From positions 16,007 to 80,006 of the forward strand of contig CACYWT010000020.1 of the NCBI GenBank assembly GCA_902778175.1: 64,000 nucleotides of DNA, in the 5' to 3' direction. The DNA is from an uncultured Ruminococcus sp. Lineage in GTDB: Bacteria; Bacillota; Clostridia; Oscillospirales; Acutalibacteraceae. The notes beneath the pieces were generated by a model. It saw only the letters and a program-made list of their open reading frames with translations, ran no database searches and was not told the origin of the DNA. Positions 50,678 to 59,632 of the stretch are shown in pieces. How positions within the stretch are numbered: the stretch's first letter is position 1; each line of letters begins with the position of its first letter. The position numbers were made by a program, and so were the translations under genes.

Positions 50678-51616
50678 TTATTCTATCGGATCGCGGGCGA
50701 TCAGCTCAGGCAGATCGGCTACCGGCTTTCTGCAGGATCTGATGATCTTTCCCATACCCGAGATCGAATTTCGTACAACGCCGTATTCAAGGTCATCCTT
50801 TGCCTGATAAACGAGCAGCGGGACTGACAGGAAAACGTGCATTATATGTACGGAAAAAGGTACCTTGACTTTATTGTAAAGACTTTTTTCGGAAAGATAC
50901 TTTCTAACGATCGGAACGGTATTGATATAATCGTTTATCCTTGTGCCGGACATGGACAGTTCCTTATATTTTGAGAAAGCTCTTGTATATATATATCCGG
51001 GATAGGATATAGTCACGGCTTTTCTCACATGACAGAACAGCTGTGAGCATATCACGATATCCTCATAGAACATAGGGGTCATTCTGATGCCGTTTTCACG
51101 GAAAAGAGATGCCTTCCACAGTTTATTCCATACATAGAAACGCATATTGCGGTCGCTGAGAAGCTCTCTCAGACCGTCTACAGTGTCATAAAGGCGGTTG
51201 TTTTTCAGATTTGAACCTGATCCGCAAATTTTGTTTTTATTCTGATAATAAAGCCTGAAATCGCATATTGCAACATCTGCCTTGAATCTGACGATGGCTC
51301 TGTAAAGATTTTCAAGATAGCGCGGAGCAATGCGGTCGTCGCTGTCGATAAAGGCGAAGTATTCTCCTTTTGCGCGTTCGATCCCGTAATTTCTTGCATT
51401 CGACAGACCGCCGTTTTTCTTATTGAATAGAATGAAACGACTGTCGGTTTCGGTGTATTTTTTTGCGATCTCTATACTTTTGTCGGGAGTACCGTCATTG
51501 ACGAGAATTACTTCAAAATCTCTGAATGTCTGGTTCTGTATGGATCTGAGACAGGCGTCAATATATTTTTCGACGTTGTATATCGGTACAATGACGGAAA
51601 TTCTGGGACTTGACAT
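50678..51616 (-). CDS. Glycosyltransferase family 2 (proximal)
   Basis: This 312-residue paralogue of the next gene has PRISVIVPIYNVEKYIDACL at the N-terminus, VILVNDGTPDKS, and the DXD-type YFAFIDSDDRI. The acceptor half is divergent (FYVWNKLWKASLF is shared with its partner as a conserved EN-W-like region). The two enzymes probably act in sequence on the same glycan. It is 31 bases downstream of the flippase-like gene, suggesting one operon that builds and exports a glycolipid or wall polymer. Confidence 0.88.
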   Translation of the reverse strand: MSSPRISVIVPIYNVEKYIDACLRSIQNQTFRDFEVILVNDGTPDKSIEIAKKYTETDSRFILFNKKNGGLSNARNYGIERAKGEYFAFIDSDDRIAPRYLENLYRAIVRFKADVAICDFRLYYQNKNKICGSGSNLKNNRLYDTVDGLRELLSDRNMRFYVWNKLWKASLFRENGIRMTPMFYEDIVICSQLFCHVRKAVTISYPGYIYTRAFSKYKELSMSGTRINDYINTVPIVRKYLSEKSLYNKVKVPFSVHIMHVFLSVPLLVYQAKDDLEYGVVRNSISGMGKIIRSCRKPVADLPELIARDPIE

Positions 51617-51647
51617 TTTGAAATTCCTTTCTGTTACGCTCCGTGTT

Positions 51648-52739
51648 TTAAAGGTCGGTTAATTCTGCAATGACATCATCACATTCCGGATCGAGCTTAT
51701 CTTCAATGACCTGTTTTTTCCTGAGCCACGCAAAGGGCGCGGTCATGGCGATAGTTCCGTAATAGGTTATCGTTCTCCAGAGGAGGATAGCGGATTTTAT
51801 GGTTATATCCGTGAAATATGCGCCGAAGAAAACCTTGAAGCAGTATTCTGCCGCTCCCGAACCGCCGGGAAGCGGAACAAGGCTCGAAACCATGCTTACA
51901 TATGACTGCGCGCAAAGCATATCAAACATATTACATTCTATGCCGAAGGATCTTGCGATACAGAACGGCACAAGGAAATAAGCGGTCATCTGAACGGCAG
52001 TTATAACATAGACCTTGACAAGAAGGACTTTGTTCTTGTTGAGCTCTTTATTGCTCTGATGGAAGGATTCAAGCGTATCCGCCATATTCTTTTTCTTTTC
52101 TTCCGGTTCCTTTACGATATGCAGCTTTGCAAGCAGACTGATAAAGCCGTTTACTACCTTTATCGTAAGCGGCTTGCAGAATGAAGCAAGCAGAAGAATG
52201 ACGATCATAATTATCTGCGCCGCAAAGCCGAGTATCGAAAGCACCCACATCGGCGCATCAAGATGTTCCGAGAAGAAGGAAAACCTTGCGGTAACGGCTA
52301 CGATGCAGTAAACCGACATTGTGAACTGCCAGACAAGGAATTTCTGTATCAGCGCGGAGGTCGAAACTGAGGGTTTTACACCCATTCTTGACAATGAAAT
52401 GACCTGCATAGGCTGACCGCCTGATGCGGACGGTGTTACGGCGCAAAAAAACTGCCCCGTAAGCGAAGCGATGATAGCTTTGCCGACAGTCATTTCCTTA
52501 TGCGATTGTTTGATGAACAGATAAATGACCGCGGTATCAAGAGCGATATTCAGGAGATGTACGAATACTGCTGCTATAAGCCATACGAAATGGATCTGGA
52601 GTCCGCTGTTCAGAAGATCGACAAAGCCGCCCTCCGAAAAGACAAAATATAATATCAGGAAAATTGTCAGCGCTATAATAGTTATATTAAAAAGGAGTCC
52701 CCAGGGGATCTTGAATTTTTTCTTTTGTTCCTGTTCCAT
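51648..52739 (-). CDS. Lysylphosphatidylglycerol synthase-like flippase (UPF0104)
   Basis: This 363-residue integral membrane protein has about eight helices and matches the LPG synthetase transmembrane/UPF0104 group. Motifs are FFCAVTPSASGGQPMQVISL, near the middle MVSSLVPLPGGSGAAEYCFK, and a C-terminal LWRTITYYGTIAMTA. Full-length MprF has an added catalytic domain; it is missing here, so this is a flippase-like or unknown lipid transporter. The start MEQEQKKKFKIPWGLL has a GGAGG-like site. It heads a minus-strand operon with two glycosyltransferases and is divergent from the ABC exporter. Confidence 0.82.
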   Translation of the reverse strand: MEQEQKKKFKIPWGLLFNITIIALTIFLILYFVFSEGGFVDLLNSGLQIHFVWLIAAVFVHLLNIALDTAVIYLFIKQSHKEMTVGKAIIASLTGQFFCAVTPSASGGQPMQVISLSRMGVKPSVSTSALIQKFLVWQFTMSVYCIVAVTARFSFFSEHLDAPMWVLSILGFAAQIIMIVILLLASFCKPLTIKVVNGFISLLAKLHIVKEPEEKKKNMADTLESFHQSNKELNKNKVLLVKVYVITAVQMTAYFLVPFCIARSFGIECNMFDMLCAQSYVSMVSSLVPLPGGSGAAEYCFKVFFGAYFTDITIKSAILLWRTITYYGTIAMTAPFAWLRKKQVIEDKLDPECDDVIAELTDL

Positions 52740-52937
52740 TATTTTTCCTCCGCTGTATTGCGTGAATATTTTCTGCGCCGTTGTTTAATAAAAACAATAT
52801 CACATATTATAATATCATTTTTTTATGTTCAGGTCAATACAGATTTGCAGACGAAAGCAAAAAAGCTGAGTATTTTTTTCCGGCTATTTATCTTTTTGTT
52901 CCAATGTGTTAAAATGATAAAAAAGGGGAGTGATCAA

Positions 52938-55172
52938 TTGTTCAGACTTAGAAAATATCTTAAACCATATATTATCCCGATCATACTGGTAATGATCCTT
53001 CTTTTTGTACAGGGCATGGCTGAGCTTTTTCTGCCGAATCTTATGTCGGATATCGTCAACACCGGCATACAGAGAGGCGGCTTTGACCACAGCTCTCCCG
53101 AAGCCGTAAGCGAAAAGGGCATGAAAATGCTGACGGATTTTATGACTGAGGAACAGAGGGAGCTTTTCGGCAAGGGATATGCTTATGTCGGAAAGGATTA
53201 TGCTGATTACGGGAAATACTGCGAAAAATATCCGTCGCTCGAAAAAACCGGAGGCGGCGTCTATATCCTGAAGGATAATGCCGACAGGGAAAAGCTTGAC
53301 GATGCGGCGGCTGAAGCATCACTTACCGTTATGCTCACTGTAACGGGATTGGCGCAAAGCAGCGGCGGTCCATCAGAGGATCATTCTTCCGGTGAAGAAA
53401 ACATGAAGCCCGAAATGCTTTATGCCGTCACTGATTTGCCGATGTTTAAAAGAGCATCGGAAAAATACAGCGAACAGGCTCAGAACTCTGACAGTACCCT
53501 TAGCTCGCAGGTGGGTACGGCTATGGCAAAAATGTTTGCCGATGAGCTTGGCTCGGATACGGCCAGCGTCCGGACAGATTATATTTTCCGCGTCGGACTG
53601 AAAATGATACTCGTTACTCTTATGAGTGTGGCAGCGTCGATAATCATAAGCTTTATTGCTTCAAAGATAAGCGCAGGCGCGGCGAGGACTATACGCTATG
53701 ATGTTTTCCGCAAGGTGGAAGGCTTCTCGAATAATGAATTTGATAAGTTTTCTACGGCGTCGCTTATCACCCGTACTACGAATGATATCACACAGATACA
53801 GAATCTGATCAATATGGGTCTGCGTATGATATGCTATGCTCCGATCCTCGGTATCGGCGGCGCAGTACTTGCCGCTTCGACAACGACCTCAATGAGCTGG
53901 ATCATAATTGCGGCAATAGTGCTTCTGATGATAATAATGATCGTAGTCTTTGTCATTGCAATGCCCAAATTCAAAATGATACAGAAGCTTATCGACAGAC
54001 TGAACCTTGTTACCCGTGAAAGCCTCAGCGGTCTGCTCGTTATCCGCGCATTCGGTACAGAGCGTCATGAGGAGGAGCGTTTCGACAAGGCAAACCTCGA
54101 TCTTACGGGTATCAATCTGTTTGTCAACCGTGTCATGGCATTTCTGATGCCTGTAATGATGCTGATAATGAACGGTGTAGCCATGCTTGTCGTATGGGTC
54201 GGCGCTCATCAGATAGAAAAGGCGGAAATGCAGGTCGGGGATATGATGGCATTCATTCAGTATTCAATGATGATAATAATGTCATTCCTGATGATAGCAC
54301 TGATGTTTATAATCATTCCGCGTTCCTCTGTTTCGGGCGCGCGTATCGCTGATGTTCTTGAATGTGAAATAAGCGTAAAGGATCCGGAAGATCCCGAACC
54401 CCTGCATGATGTAAAAGGCAGGATATGCTTTGAAGATGTTTCCTTCCGCTACAGCGGAGCGCAGTCTGACGTTCTGGAGCATATCAGCTTCACAGCCGAG
54501 CCGGGTAAGACTACCGCGATAATCGGTACTACAGGTTCGGGCAAAAGTACGCTGATAAATCTGATACCCAGATTCTATGACGTAACATCGGGCAGGATAA
54601 CCATTGACGGCCGGGATATCAGAAATGTTACCCAGCATGATCTGCGTGAGCAGATAGGTCTTGTTCCGCAGAAGGGTACGCTCTTCTCCGGAACGATAGA
54701 TTCAAACCTGCGTTACGGAAAAAGAGATGCTTCCATGGAAATTATCGGATCCGCAGCAAATACTGCGCAGGCAATGGAATTTATCGAAGATAAACCGAAA
54801 CGCTTTGATTCTCCGATAGCCCAGGGCGGAACAAATGTTTCCGGCGGTCAGAAACAAAGACTTGCAATAGCGAGGGCACTGGTGAAAAAAGCCCCTGTCT
54901 ATATTTTCGACGACAGCTTTTCAGCCCTCGATTTCAAGACCGATTCCGCTTTGCGCAGAGCGCTGAAAAAATATACGGGCGATTCTACGGTGATAATCGT
55001 TGCCCAGCGTATCAGCACGATAATGCACGCCGATAATATCCTCGTGCTTGACGAGGGAAAGATCGTCGGAAAGGGCACACATAATGAGCTGCTGAAAAAC
55101 TGCGCCCCGTATCACGAAATAGCAGTATCACAGAACAGTGACATGGAAACAGAGGAGGTGGAGAAGGTATGA
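52938..55172 (+). CDS. ABC exporter subunit 1 (ATP-binding/permease)
   Basis: This is a half-transporter of about 744 residues. It has six transmembrane helices with a large extracellular insertion of about 180 residues between helices 1 and 2 (about 45-230; polar, with a Ser/Gly-rich stretch). An NBD follows with Walker A GTTGSGKST, signature VSGGQKQR and Walker B VYIFDDSFSALD. The catalytic Glu after Walker B is Asp (FDDS), the degenerate-site pattern of heterodimeric exporters. The TTG start at 52938 has AAGGGGAG 9 bases upstream. The next gene overlaps by four bases and encodes the partner. Confidence 0.9.
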   Translation: MFRLRKYLKPYIIPIILVMILLFVQGMAELFLPNLMSDIVNTGIQRGGFDHSSPEAVSEKGMKMLTDFMTEEQRELFGKGYAYVGKDYADYGKYCEKYPSLEKTGGGVYILKDNADREKLDDAAAEASLTVMLTVTGLAQSSGGPSEDHSSGEENMKPEMLYAVTDLPMFKRASEKYSEQAQNSDSTLSSQVGTAMAKMFADELGSDTASVRTDYIFRVGLKMILVTLMSVAASIIISFIASKISAGAARTIRYDVFRKVEGFSNNEFDKFSTASLITRTTNDITQIQNLINMGLRMICYAPILGIGGAVLAASTTTSMSWIIIAAIVLLMIIMIVVFVIAMPKFKMIQKLIDRLNLVTRESLSGLLVIRAFGTERHEEERFDKANLDLTGINLFVNRVMAFLMPVMMLIMNGVAMLVVWVGAHQIEKAEMQVGDMMAFIQYSMMIIMSFLMIALMFIIIPRSSVSGARIADVLECEISVKDPEDPEPLHDVKGRICFEDVSFRYSGAQSDVLEHISFTAEPGKTTAIIGTTGSGKSTLINLIPRFYDVTSGRITIDGRDIRNVTQHDLREQIGLVPQKGTLFSGTIDSNLRYGKRDASMEIIGSAANTAQAMEFIEDKPKRFDSPIAQGGTNVSGGQKQRLAIARALVKKAPVYIFDDSFSALDFKTDSALRRALKKYTGDSTVIIVAQRISTIMHADNILVLDEGKIVGKGTHNELLKNCAPYHEIAVSQNSDMETEEVEKV

Positions 55173-57046
55173 ATTCATCTCATTCAAAAAAACCTAAAGC
55201 TGCTATGGGCGGACGTATGGCAGGAATGATGGCAGGCGATAAGGCAAAGGATTTCAAGGGTACGTTCCGCCGCTTTATGAAATATATGGGACATTACAGG
55301 ATCAGCGTCGTGATCGTAATGATCTTTGCCGTTCTTTCGACGATATTCATGATCGTCGGTCCGAAGATACTCGGCAATGCAACAACTCTTCTTGCCGAGG
55401 GTATAATGGGCAGCTTTACGGGGTCGGATCAGGGGATAGATTTTGCAGGAATAGCCGGGATACTTCTTTGGCTGCTCGGAATATATATCGTCAGCTCGCT
55501 GTTTTCACTTTTGCAGGGGCTTATTATGACGAATGTATCAATGAAACTGACGTACCGTCTGCGCCGCGATATCTCTGTTAAGCTGAATAAGCTGCCTTTG
55601 AAATATTACGACCGTACAACAAACGGTGAGATCCTTTCGCGTATCACAAATGATATCGACACTCTCAGCCAGACGCTCAACCAGAGTATTACCCAGATAA
55701 TAACCTCCGTTACCCAGCTTATCGGAATACTGATAATGATGATATCAATAAGCTGGCAGATGACGCTTATCGCCATTGCAATACTTCCCGTATCGCTTAT
55801 ATTCGTCCTTGCTATTGTAAAGCGCTCGCAAAAGCAGTTTACAGCCCAGCAGAAATATCTCGGCAATGTAAACGGTCATGTCGAGGAAATGTACGGCGGT
55901 CATCAGGTGATGAAGGCTTTCAACGGAGAAGAGGAATCCGTGGAGAAGTTCCGTGAATATAATGACAAGCTTTACGAGTCGGCATGGAAATCCCAGTTCC
56001 TTTCGGGAGTGATGATGCCTGTTATGGTATTTGTTACCAATTTAGGATATGTTGCTGTCTGCATAGTCGGCGCGATATTTGCAGGAAACGGCACTATCAC
56101 TATCGGTGATATACAGGCATTTATCCAGTATGTGCGGCAGTTCACCCAGCCGATAACGCAGGTTGCTAATATTACCAATATACTGCAGCAGACGGCAGCA
56201 GCGGCGGAGCGCGTTTTTGAATTTCTCGGGGAAGAAGAGGAGATCCCGGAAAGCGAATATCCGATCACTGTCAATAACACTGACGAGCCTGACACGGAGC
56301 TGAATGTCCATATCGGCGGCAGCGTACAGTTTGCGCATATCCGTTTCGGATATAATAAAGACAAGATAGTTATAAACGATTTTTCCGCCGATATAAAACA
56401 GGGCAGCAAGATCGCAATAGTAGGACCTACCGGAGCAGGAAAAACCACGATAGTAAAGCTGCTGATGCGTTTTTATGATGTAAACGAAGGCGCGGTGCTT
56501 ATTGACGGATATGACATCAAGGATTTCCGCAGGCGTGACCTGCGCAGCCTGTTCGGAATGGTACTGCAGGATACATGGCTTTACAGTGATACCATAAGAG
56601 AAAATATCCGTTACGGAAGTTTTGACGCGACCGACGAGCAGGTCTATGCTGCTGCGAAGGCTGCCCAGGTCGATCATTTTGTCCATACTCTGCCTGACGG
56701 GTACGATATGGTGATAAACGAAGAATCAAATAATATTTCGCAGGGACAGAAACAGCTCATCACGATAGCAAGAGCGATACTTGCCGACCCGAAGATACTC
56801 ATTCTTGACGAAGCGACAAGTTCTGTTGATACGAGAACCGAAATACTGATACAGAAGGCTATGGACAACCTGATGAAAGGCAGGACGAGTTTTGTCATAG
56901 CGCACCGGCTCAGCACGATACAGAATGCGGATACCATTCTTGTACTGAACGAGGGCAATGTTGTCGAGCAGGGCAGTCATGAAGAGCTTATGGCGAAGGG
57001 CGGTTTCTATGAACGTCTTTATAACAGCCAGTTTGAAACAGCATGA
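55169..57046 (+). CDS. ABC exporter subunit 2 (ATP-binding/permease)
   Basis: This 625-residue partner of the previous half-transporter has an N-terminal stretch of about 25 residues rich in Lys, Gly and Met, then six helices and an NBD. Walker A is GPTGAGKTT. The signature is ISQGQKQL (LSGGQ altered to ISQGQ), and Walker B is ILILDEATSSVD with the catalytic Glu. A His switch AHRLSTIQ is present. Together the pair fits a heterodimeric type IV exporter, probably for drugs, lipids or peptides. Translation is coupled through an ATGA overlap. Confidence 0.92.
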   Translation: MNSSHSKKPKAAMGGRMAGMMAGDKAKDFKGTFRRFMKYMGHYRISVVIVMIFAVLSTIFMIVGPKILGNATTLLAEGIMGSFTGSDQGIDFAGIAGILLWLLGIYIVSSLFSLLQGLIMTNVSMKLTYRLRRDISVKLNKLPLKYYDRTTNGEILSRITNDIDTLSQTLNQSITQIITSVTQLIGILIMMISISWQMTLIAIAILPVSLIFVLAIVKRSQKQFTAQQKYLGNVNGHVEEMYGGHQVMKAFNGEEESVEKFREYNDKLYESAWKSQFLSGVMMPVMVFVTNLGYVAVCIVGAIFAGNGTITIGDIQAFIQYVRQFTQPITQVANITNILQQTAAAAERVFEFLGEEEEIPESEYPITVNNTDEPDTELNVHIGGSVQFAHIRFGYNKDKIVINDFSADIKQGSKIAIVGPTGAGKTTIVKLLMRFYDVNEGAVLIDGYDIKDFRRRDLRSLFGMVLQDTWLYSDTIRENIRYGSFDATDEQVYAAAKAAQVDHFVHTLPDGYDMVINEESNNISQGQKQLITIARAILADPKILILDEATSSVDTRTEILIQKAMDNLMKGRTSFVIAHRLSTIQNADTILVLNEGNVVEQGSHEELMAKGGFYERLYNSQFETA

Positions 57047-57092
57047 ATCAACTGCTCTTATTTGAAAAATCGAATATAAAGGATAGTATAAA

Positions 57093-57135
57093 AAACTCCG
57101 TTTCTCAAAACCGGCTTGGGAAACGGAGTTTCTTT
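57093..57135 (+). terminator. Terminator after the ABC exporter
   Basis: AAACTCCGTTTCTC and GGGAAACGGAGTTT form a long stem with a CCGG-containing loop, followed by TCTTT. Confidence 0.85.
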
Positions 57136-57197
57136 GATGTGGATAAATGTTTATTTCTATCGGTTATTTGCTGAATCCGGTCTTCTGCGGTATTGCC

Positions 57198-57353
57198 TTA
57201 AGGCAACACCTCACAAAGAACGCCTTACGGCTTAGCACCACATATGCTTGCTTTTTTTCCGTCATTCTGCACAAAACTCGCTTGATAACCGTCAGGTTAA
57301 CTGCGCTCGTTTTGCACATTCTGACGAAAAAATTAGCGGCGCATCTGCGGCAA
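57198..57353. repeat. TIR repeat family copy G, fused head-on to the end of another copy
   Basis: TTAAGGCAACACCTCACAAA starts at 57198. The 3' end is cut after GCGCATCTGCGGCA, where a terminator-like repeat begins. Just before it, TGCGGTATTGCCTTAA (57186-57201) is the 3' end of another copy, sharing the TTAA. Confidence 0.85.
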
Positions 57354-57365
57354 TTATTATTTTTT

Positions 57366-57492
57366 CAGTTTTCAGTATTCAATATTCATTTAGAAAATCC
57401 TGACACGGTTAACTGAAGACTTAAGACTGAAAACTTAAAAATGAATAATACAAAGCAAAAAATCCTGCCACTTTCGTGTCAGGATTTTCGCT
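57366..57492. repeat. Terminator-like palindrome repeat at the end of the tRNA cluster
   Basis: CAGTATTCATTTAGAAAATC leads through AATGAATAATACAAAGC to the hairpin AATCCTGCCAC/GTGTCAGGATT and TTTTCGCTTTG. On the minus strand it follows tRNA-Lys directly and would terminate the tRNA transcript. Confidence 0.85.
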
Positions 57493-57493
57493 T

Positions 57494-57569
57494 TGGTGAC
57501 CCATCGGGGATTCGAACCCCGGACACCTTGATTAAAAGTCAAGTGCTCTGCCAACTGAGCTAATGAGTC
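57494..57569 (-). tRNA. tRNA-Lys (anticodon TTT)
   Basis: The 76-nt gene includes an encoded CCA. The acceptor is GACTCAT/ATGGGTC with discriminator A. The anticodon stem-loop is CTTGA-CTTTTAA-TCAAG and the T loop is TTCGAAT. Confidence 0.96.
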
Positions 57570-57585
57570 AAATTAAAATGTAATA

Positions 57586-57660
57586 TGGCTGGGGTGGCTG
57601 GAATCGAACCAGCGATGACGGAGTCAAAGTCCGTTGCCTTAACCATTGGGCGACACCCCA
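57586..57660 (-). tRNA. tRNA-Gln (anticodon TTG)
   Basis: The acceptor TGGGGTG/CACCCCA is followed by G and CCA. The anticodon stem-loop is ACGGA-CTTTGAC-TCCGT. Confidence 0.96.
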
Positions 57661-57716
57661 TTGATTTACCGCAAAAAATACGCAGTTTTAACAACTGCGT
57701 ACCTGCAGGTTAAATA

Positions 57717-57794
57717 TGGGGTGGGTAATCGGATTCGAACCGACGATCTCCAGTGCCACAAACTGGCGCTTTAACCAGCTAAGCTATACCCACC
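57717..57794 (-). tRNA. tRNA-His (anticodon GTG)
   Basis: The acceptor GTGGGTA/TACCCAC has the extra G at position -1 opposite C73, as expected for His, and CCA is encoded. The anticodon arm is CCAGT-TTGTGGC-ACTGG. An AAAAATACGCAGTT hairpin (CGCAGTT/AACTGCG) lies between this gene and tRNA-Gln. Confidence 0.96.
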
Positions 57795-57799
57795 ATAAG

Positions 57800-57873
57800 C
57801 GCGCTGAAAGGGACTCGAACCCCTGACCTACTGCTTAGAAGGCAGTTGCTCTATCCAGCTGAGCTATCAGCGC
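57800..57873 (-). tRNA. tRNA-Arg (anticodon TCT)
   Basis: The acceptor is GCGCTGA/TCAGCGC with discriminator G; CCA is not encoded, unlike its neighbours. The anticodon arm is ACTGC-CTTCTAA-GCAGT. Confidence 0.95.
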
Positions 57874-57878
57874 AAATG

Positions 57879-57952
57879 TGGAGCGGGTGATGGGAATCGA
57901 ACCCACGCGACCAGCTTGGAAGGCTAGTGTTCTACCATTGAACTACACCCGC
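57879..57952 (-). tRNA. tRNA-Gly (anticodon TCC)
   Basis: The acceptor is GCGGGTG/CACCCGC with discriminator T and encoded CCA. The anticodon arm is CTAGC-CTTCCAA-GCTGG. It is the first gene of the five-tRNA cluster on the minus strand. Confidence 0.95.
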
Positions 57953-58055
57953 ATCTCAGCGACGATAATAAGTTTAACACAAAGTCGGGCTTTTGTCAAG
58001 TGTATTTTGAAAAAAACCTTTTTTTTATTTATACCGCCGCTTGATTATTGGTATA

Positions 58056-59255
58056 TCATTCAAGAAGAGCCGCAATTTCAGGGAATACAGCCAGACTCCG
58101 TTTAAGGATCCCGTTCATATAGGCGATAGCCGTTCCGTAATTTGTTATCGGTACGCCCTCGTCCGCGGCGCATTTGAGCCTGTATTGCATCTCCCGTTCA
58201 TTAAGCATACATCCGCCGCAGTGAATGACCAGCGCAAATTCGCTTAATCCTTCTGAAAATTCCGTTCCGCTCGTCCATTTGTAGCTGAGCTTTCTGCCTG
58301 TGAATTTTTCAAGCAGGCGCGGCAGCTTTACTGTTCCGATGTCGCCGCATTGTCTGTGATGCGTACAGCCCTCCGAGATGAGTACAGTATCGCCGTCCCT
58401 GAGATCGCTTATTGCCCTGACGCCTTCTACCGCAAGACGAAGGTTGCCTTTATAGTTTGCGAACAGTATGGAAAATGAGGTGAGAGGTATATCGTCGGGA
58501 GTATCTTTGCTTACACGGGCAAATGCCTGACTGTCAGTTATTACCATGCGCGGCTTTGCGCTGAGGGAAGAAAGTGTTTTCGGCAGCTCCTCCGGCTGGG
58601 TGACGACAGCCATGCAGTGATTGTCTATTATATCTCTTATGGTCTGCTGCTGCGGCAGGATAAGCCTCCCTTTGGGCGCGGATCCGTCAACCGGCACTAC
58701 AAGAACTGCGATATCTTCCTTAGTCAGCATATGTGAAACTATCGTCTTGTTGTTTTTCTGAGCGCTGTGCAGCTTTGCAATAAGCTCTTTAAGCTCGCGG
58801 ATATTTTCTCCTGTAAGAGCGCTTACGGCTATTTCGTTTTCACCGGAGGGAGATATCGCTTTCAGATCGTTCTTATTATAAACTATGATATAAGGAACGG
58901 ATTTGGCTTTGAAACGGTCTATAAGAGCCTTATCCTCGTCCGAAATGCCTGCTGAGGCATCTATGATAAGCACTGCTATGTCTGTCTTATTGAGCACCTG
59001 ATAGCTTTTCCTGACGCGCAGAGCGCCAAGCTCGCCCTCGTCGTCTATTCCGGGGGTATCAATTATTACAACAGGTCCCATCGGAAGAAGCTCCATCGCC
59101 TTTTGTACCGGGTCGGTGGTCGTGCCGAGGGTATCGGAAACTATAGCCAGATCCTGCCCCGTAACGGCATTTACTATGCTTGATTTGCCTGCATTTCTTT
59201 TTCCGAAGAAAGCGATATGTATTCTGTCTGCCGAGGGAGTTGAATTAAGGCTCAT
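58056..59255 (-). CDS. hydF: [FeFe]-hydrogenase H-cluster maturation GTPase HydF
   Basis: HydF is the scaffold on which the di-iron subcluster is assembled before transfer to hydrogenase. The 399-residue length is usual. The N-terminal GTPase has the P-loop FFGKRNAGKSSIVNAV, IIDTPGIDDEGELG and NKNDL. The C-terminal cluster domain has the Cys-His pattern GCTHHRQCGD and VIHCGGCMLNEREM, the CxH...HCxxC ligands. It lies downstream of repeat copy H and the hydG-hydE genes on the same strand. The [FeFe] hydrogenase itself is not in this window. Confidence 0.95.
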   Translation of the reverse strand: MSLNSTPSADRIHIAFFGKRNAGKSSIVNAVTGQDLAIVSDTLGTTTDPVQKAMELLPMGPVVIIDTPGIDDEGELGALRVRKSYQVLNKTDIAVLIIDASAGISDEDKALIDRFKAKSVPYIIVYNKNDLKAISPSGENEIAVSALTGENIRELKELIAKLHSAQKNNKTIVSHMLTKEDIAVLVVPVDGSAPKGRLILPQQQTIRDIIDNHCMAVVTQPEELPKTLSSLSAKPRMVITDSQAFARVSKDTPDDIPLTSFSILFANYKGNLRLAVEGVRAISDLRDGDTVLISEGCTHHRQCGDIGTVKLPRLLEKFTGRKLSYKWTSGTEFSEGLSEFALVIHCGGCMLNEREMQYRLKCAADEGVPITNYGTAIAYMNGILKRSLAVFPEIAALLE

Positions 59256-59270
59256 TTTCAGTTATCCTTT

Positions 59271-59464
59271 CTTAGGCAACACCGCACATAGAACGCCTTA
59301 CGGCTTAGCACCGCATATGTTGCGCCCGAAGGAAGTGCCCTTGGGGTACTCTTTTCCCGTCATTCTGCACAAAACTCGCTTGATAACCGTCAGGTTAACT
59401 ACGCTCGTTTTGCACAATCATTGGCGGCGCATCTGTGGCACTATCTTTGTGCGGTATTGCCCTT
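59271..59464. repeat. TIR repeat family copy H
   Basis: TTAGGCAACACCGCACATAG at the 5' side and TTTGTGCGGTATTGCCCTTA at the 3' side. It contains the GCCCGAAGGAAGTGCCC module and central palindrome; a short piece between TTTTGCACA and GGCGGCGCATC is missing. It separates hydG from hydF. The 59465-59632 stretch holds nothing else recognised. Confidence 0.88.
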
Positions 59465-59632
59465 ATACCGGTATTATCTGTCTGTTATTCTGATATTTCT
59501 TTTTCAGGAATACGGATCATGTTTTGCGGCTGAGATCAGTTCTCGCCGGCGCATGACTATTTGCATATCCCATAAACTGAGAGAAAACGGAGTGTGACGA
59601 ATATTTCACACTCCTGATCCCATACCTATAAC

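Noticed and set aside
52725..52937. Upstream extension of ABC subunit 1 by 71 codons
   Set aside because: It runs through the divergent intergenic region and overlaps the flippase-like gene start. The TTG at 52938 has AAGGGGAG at a good distance.
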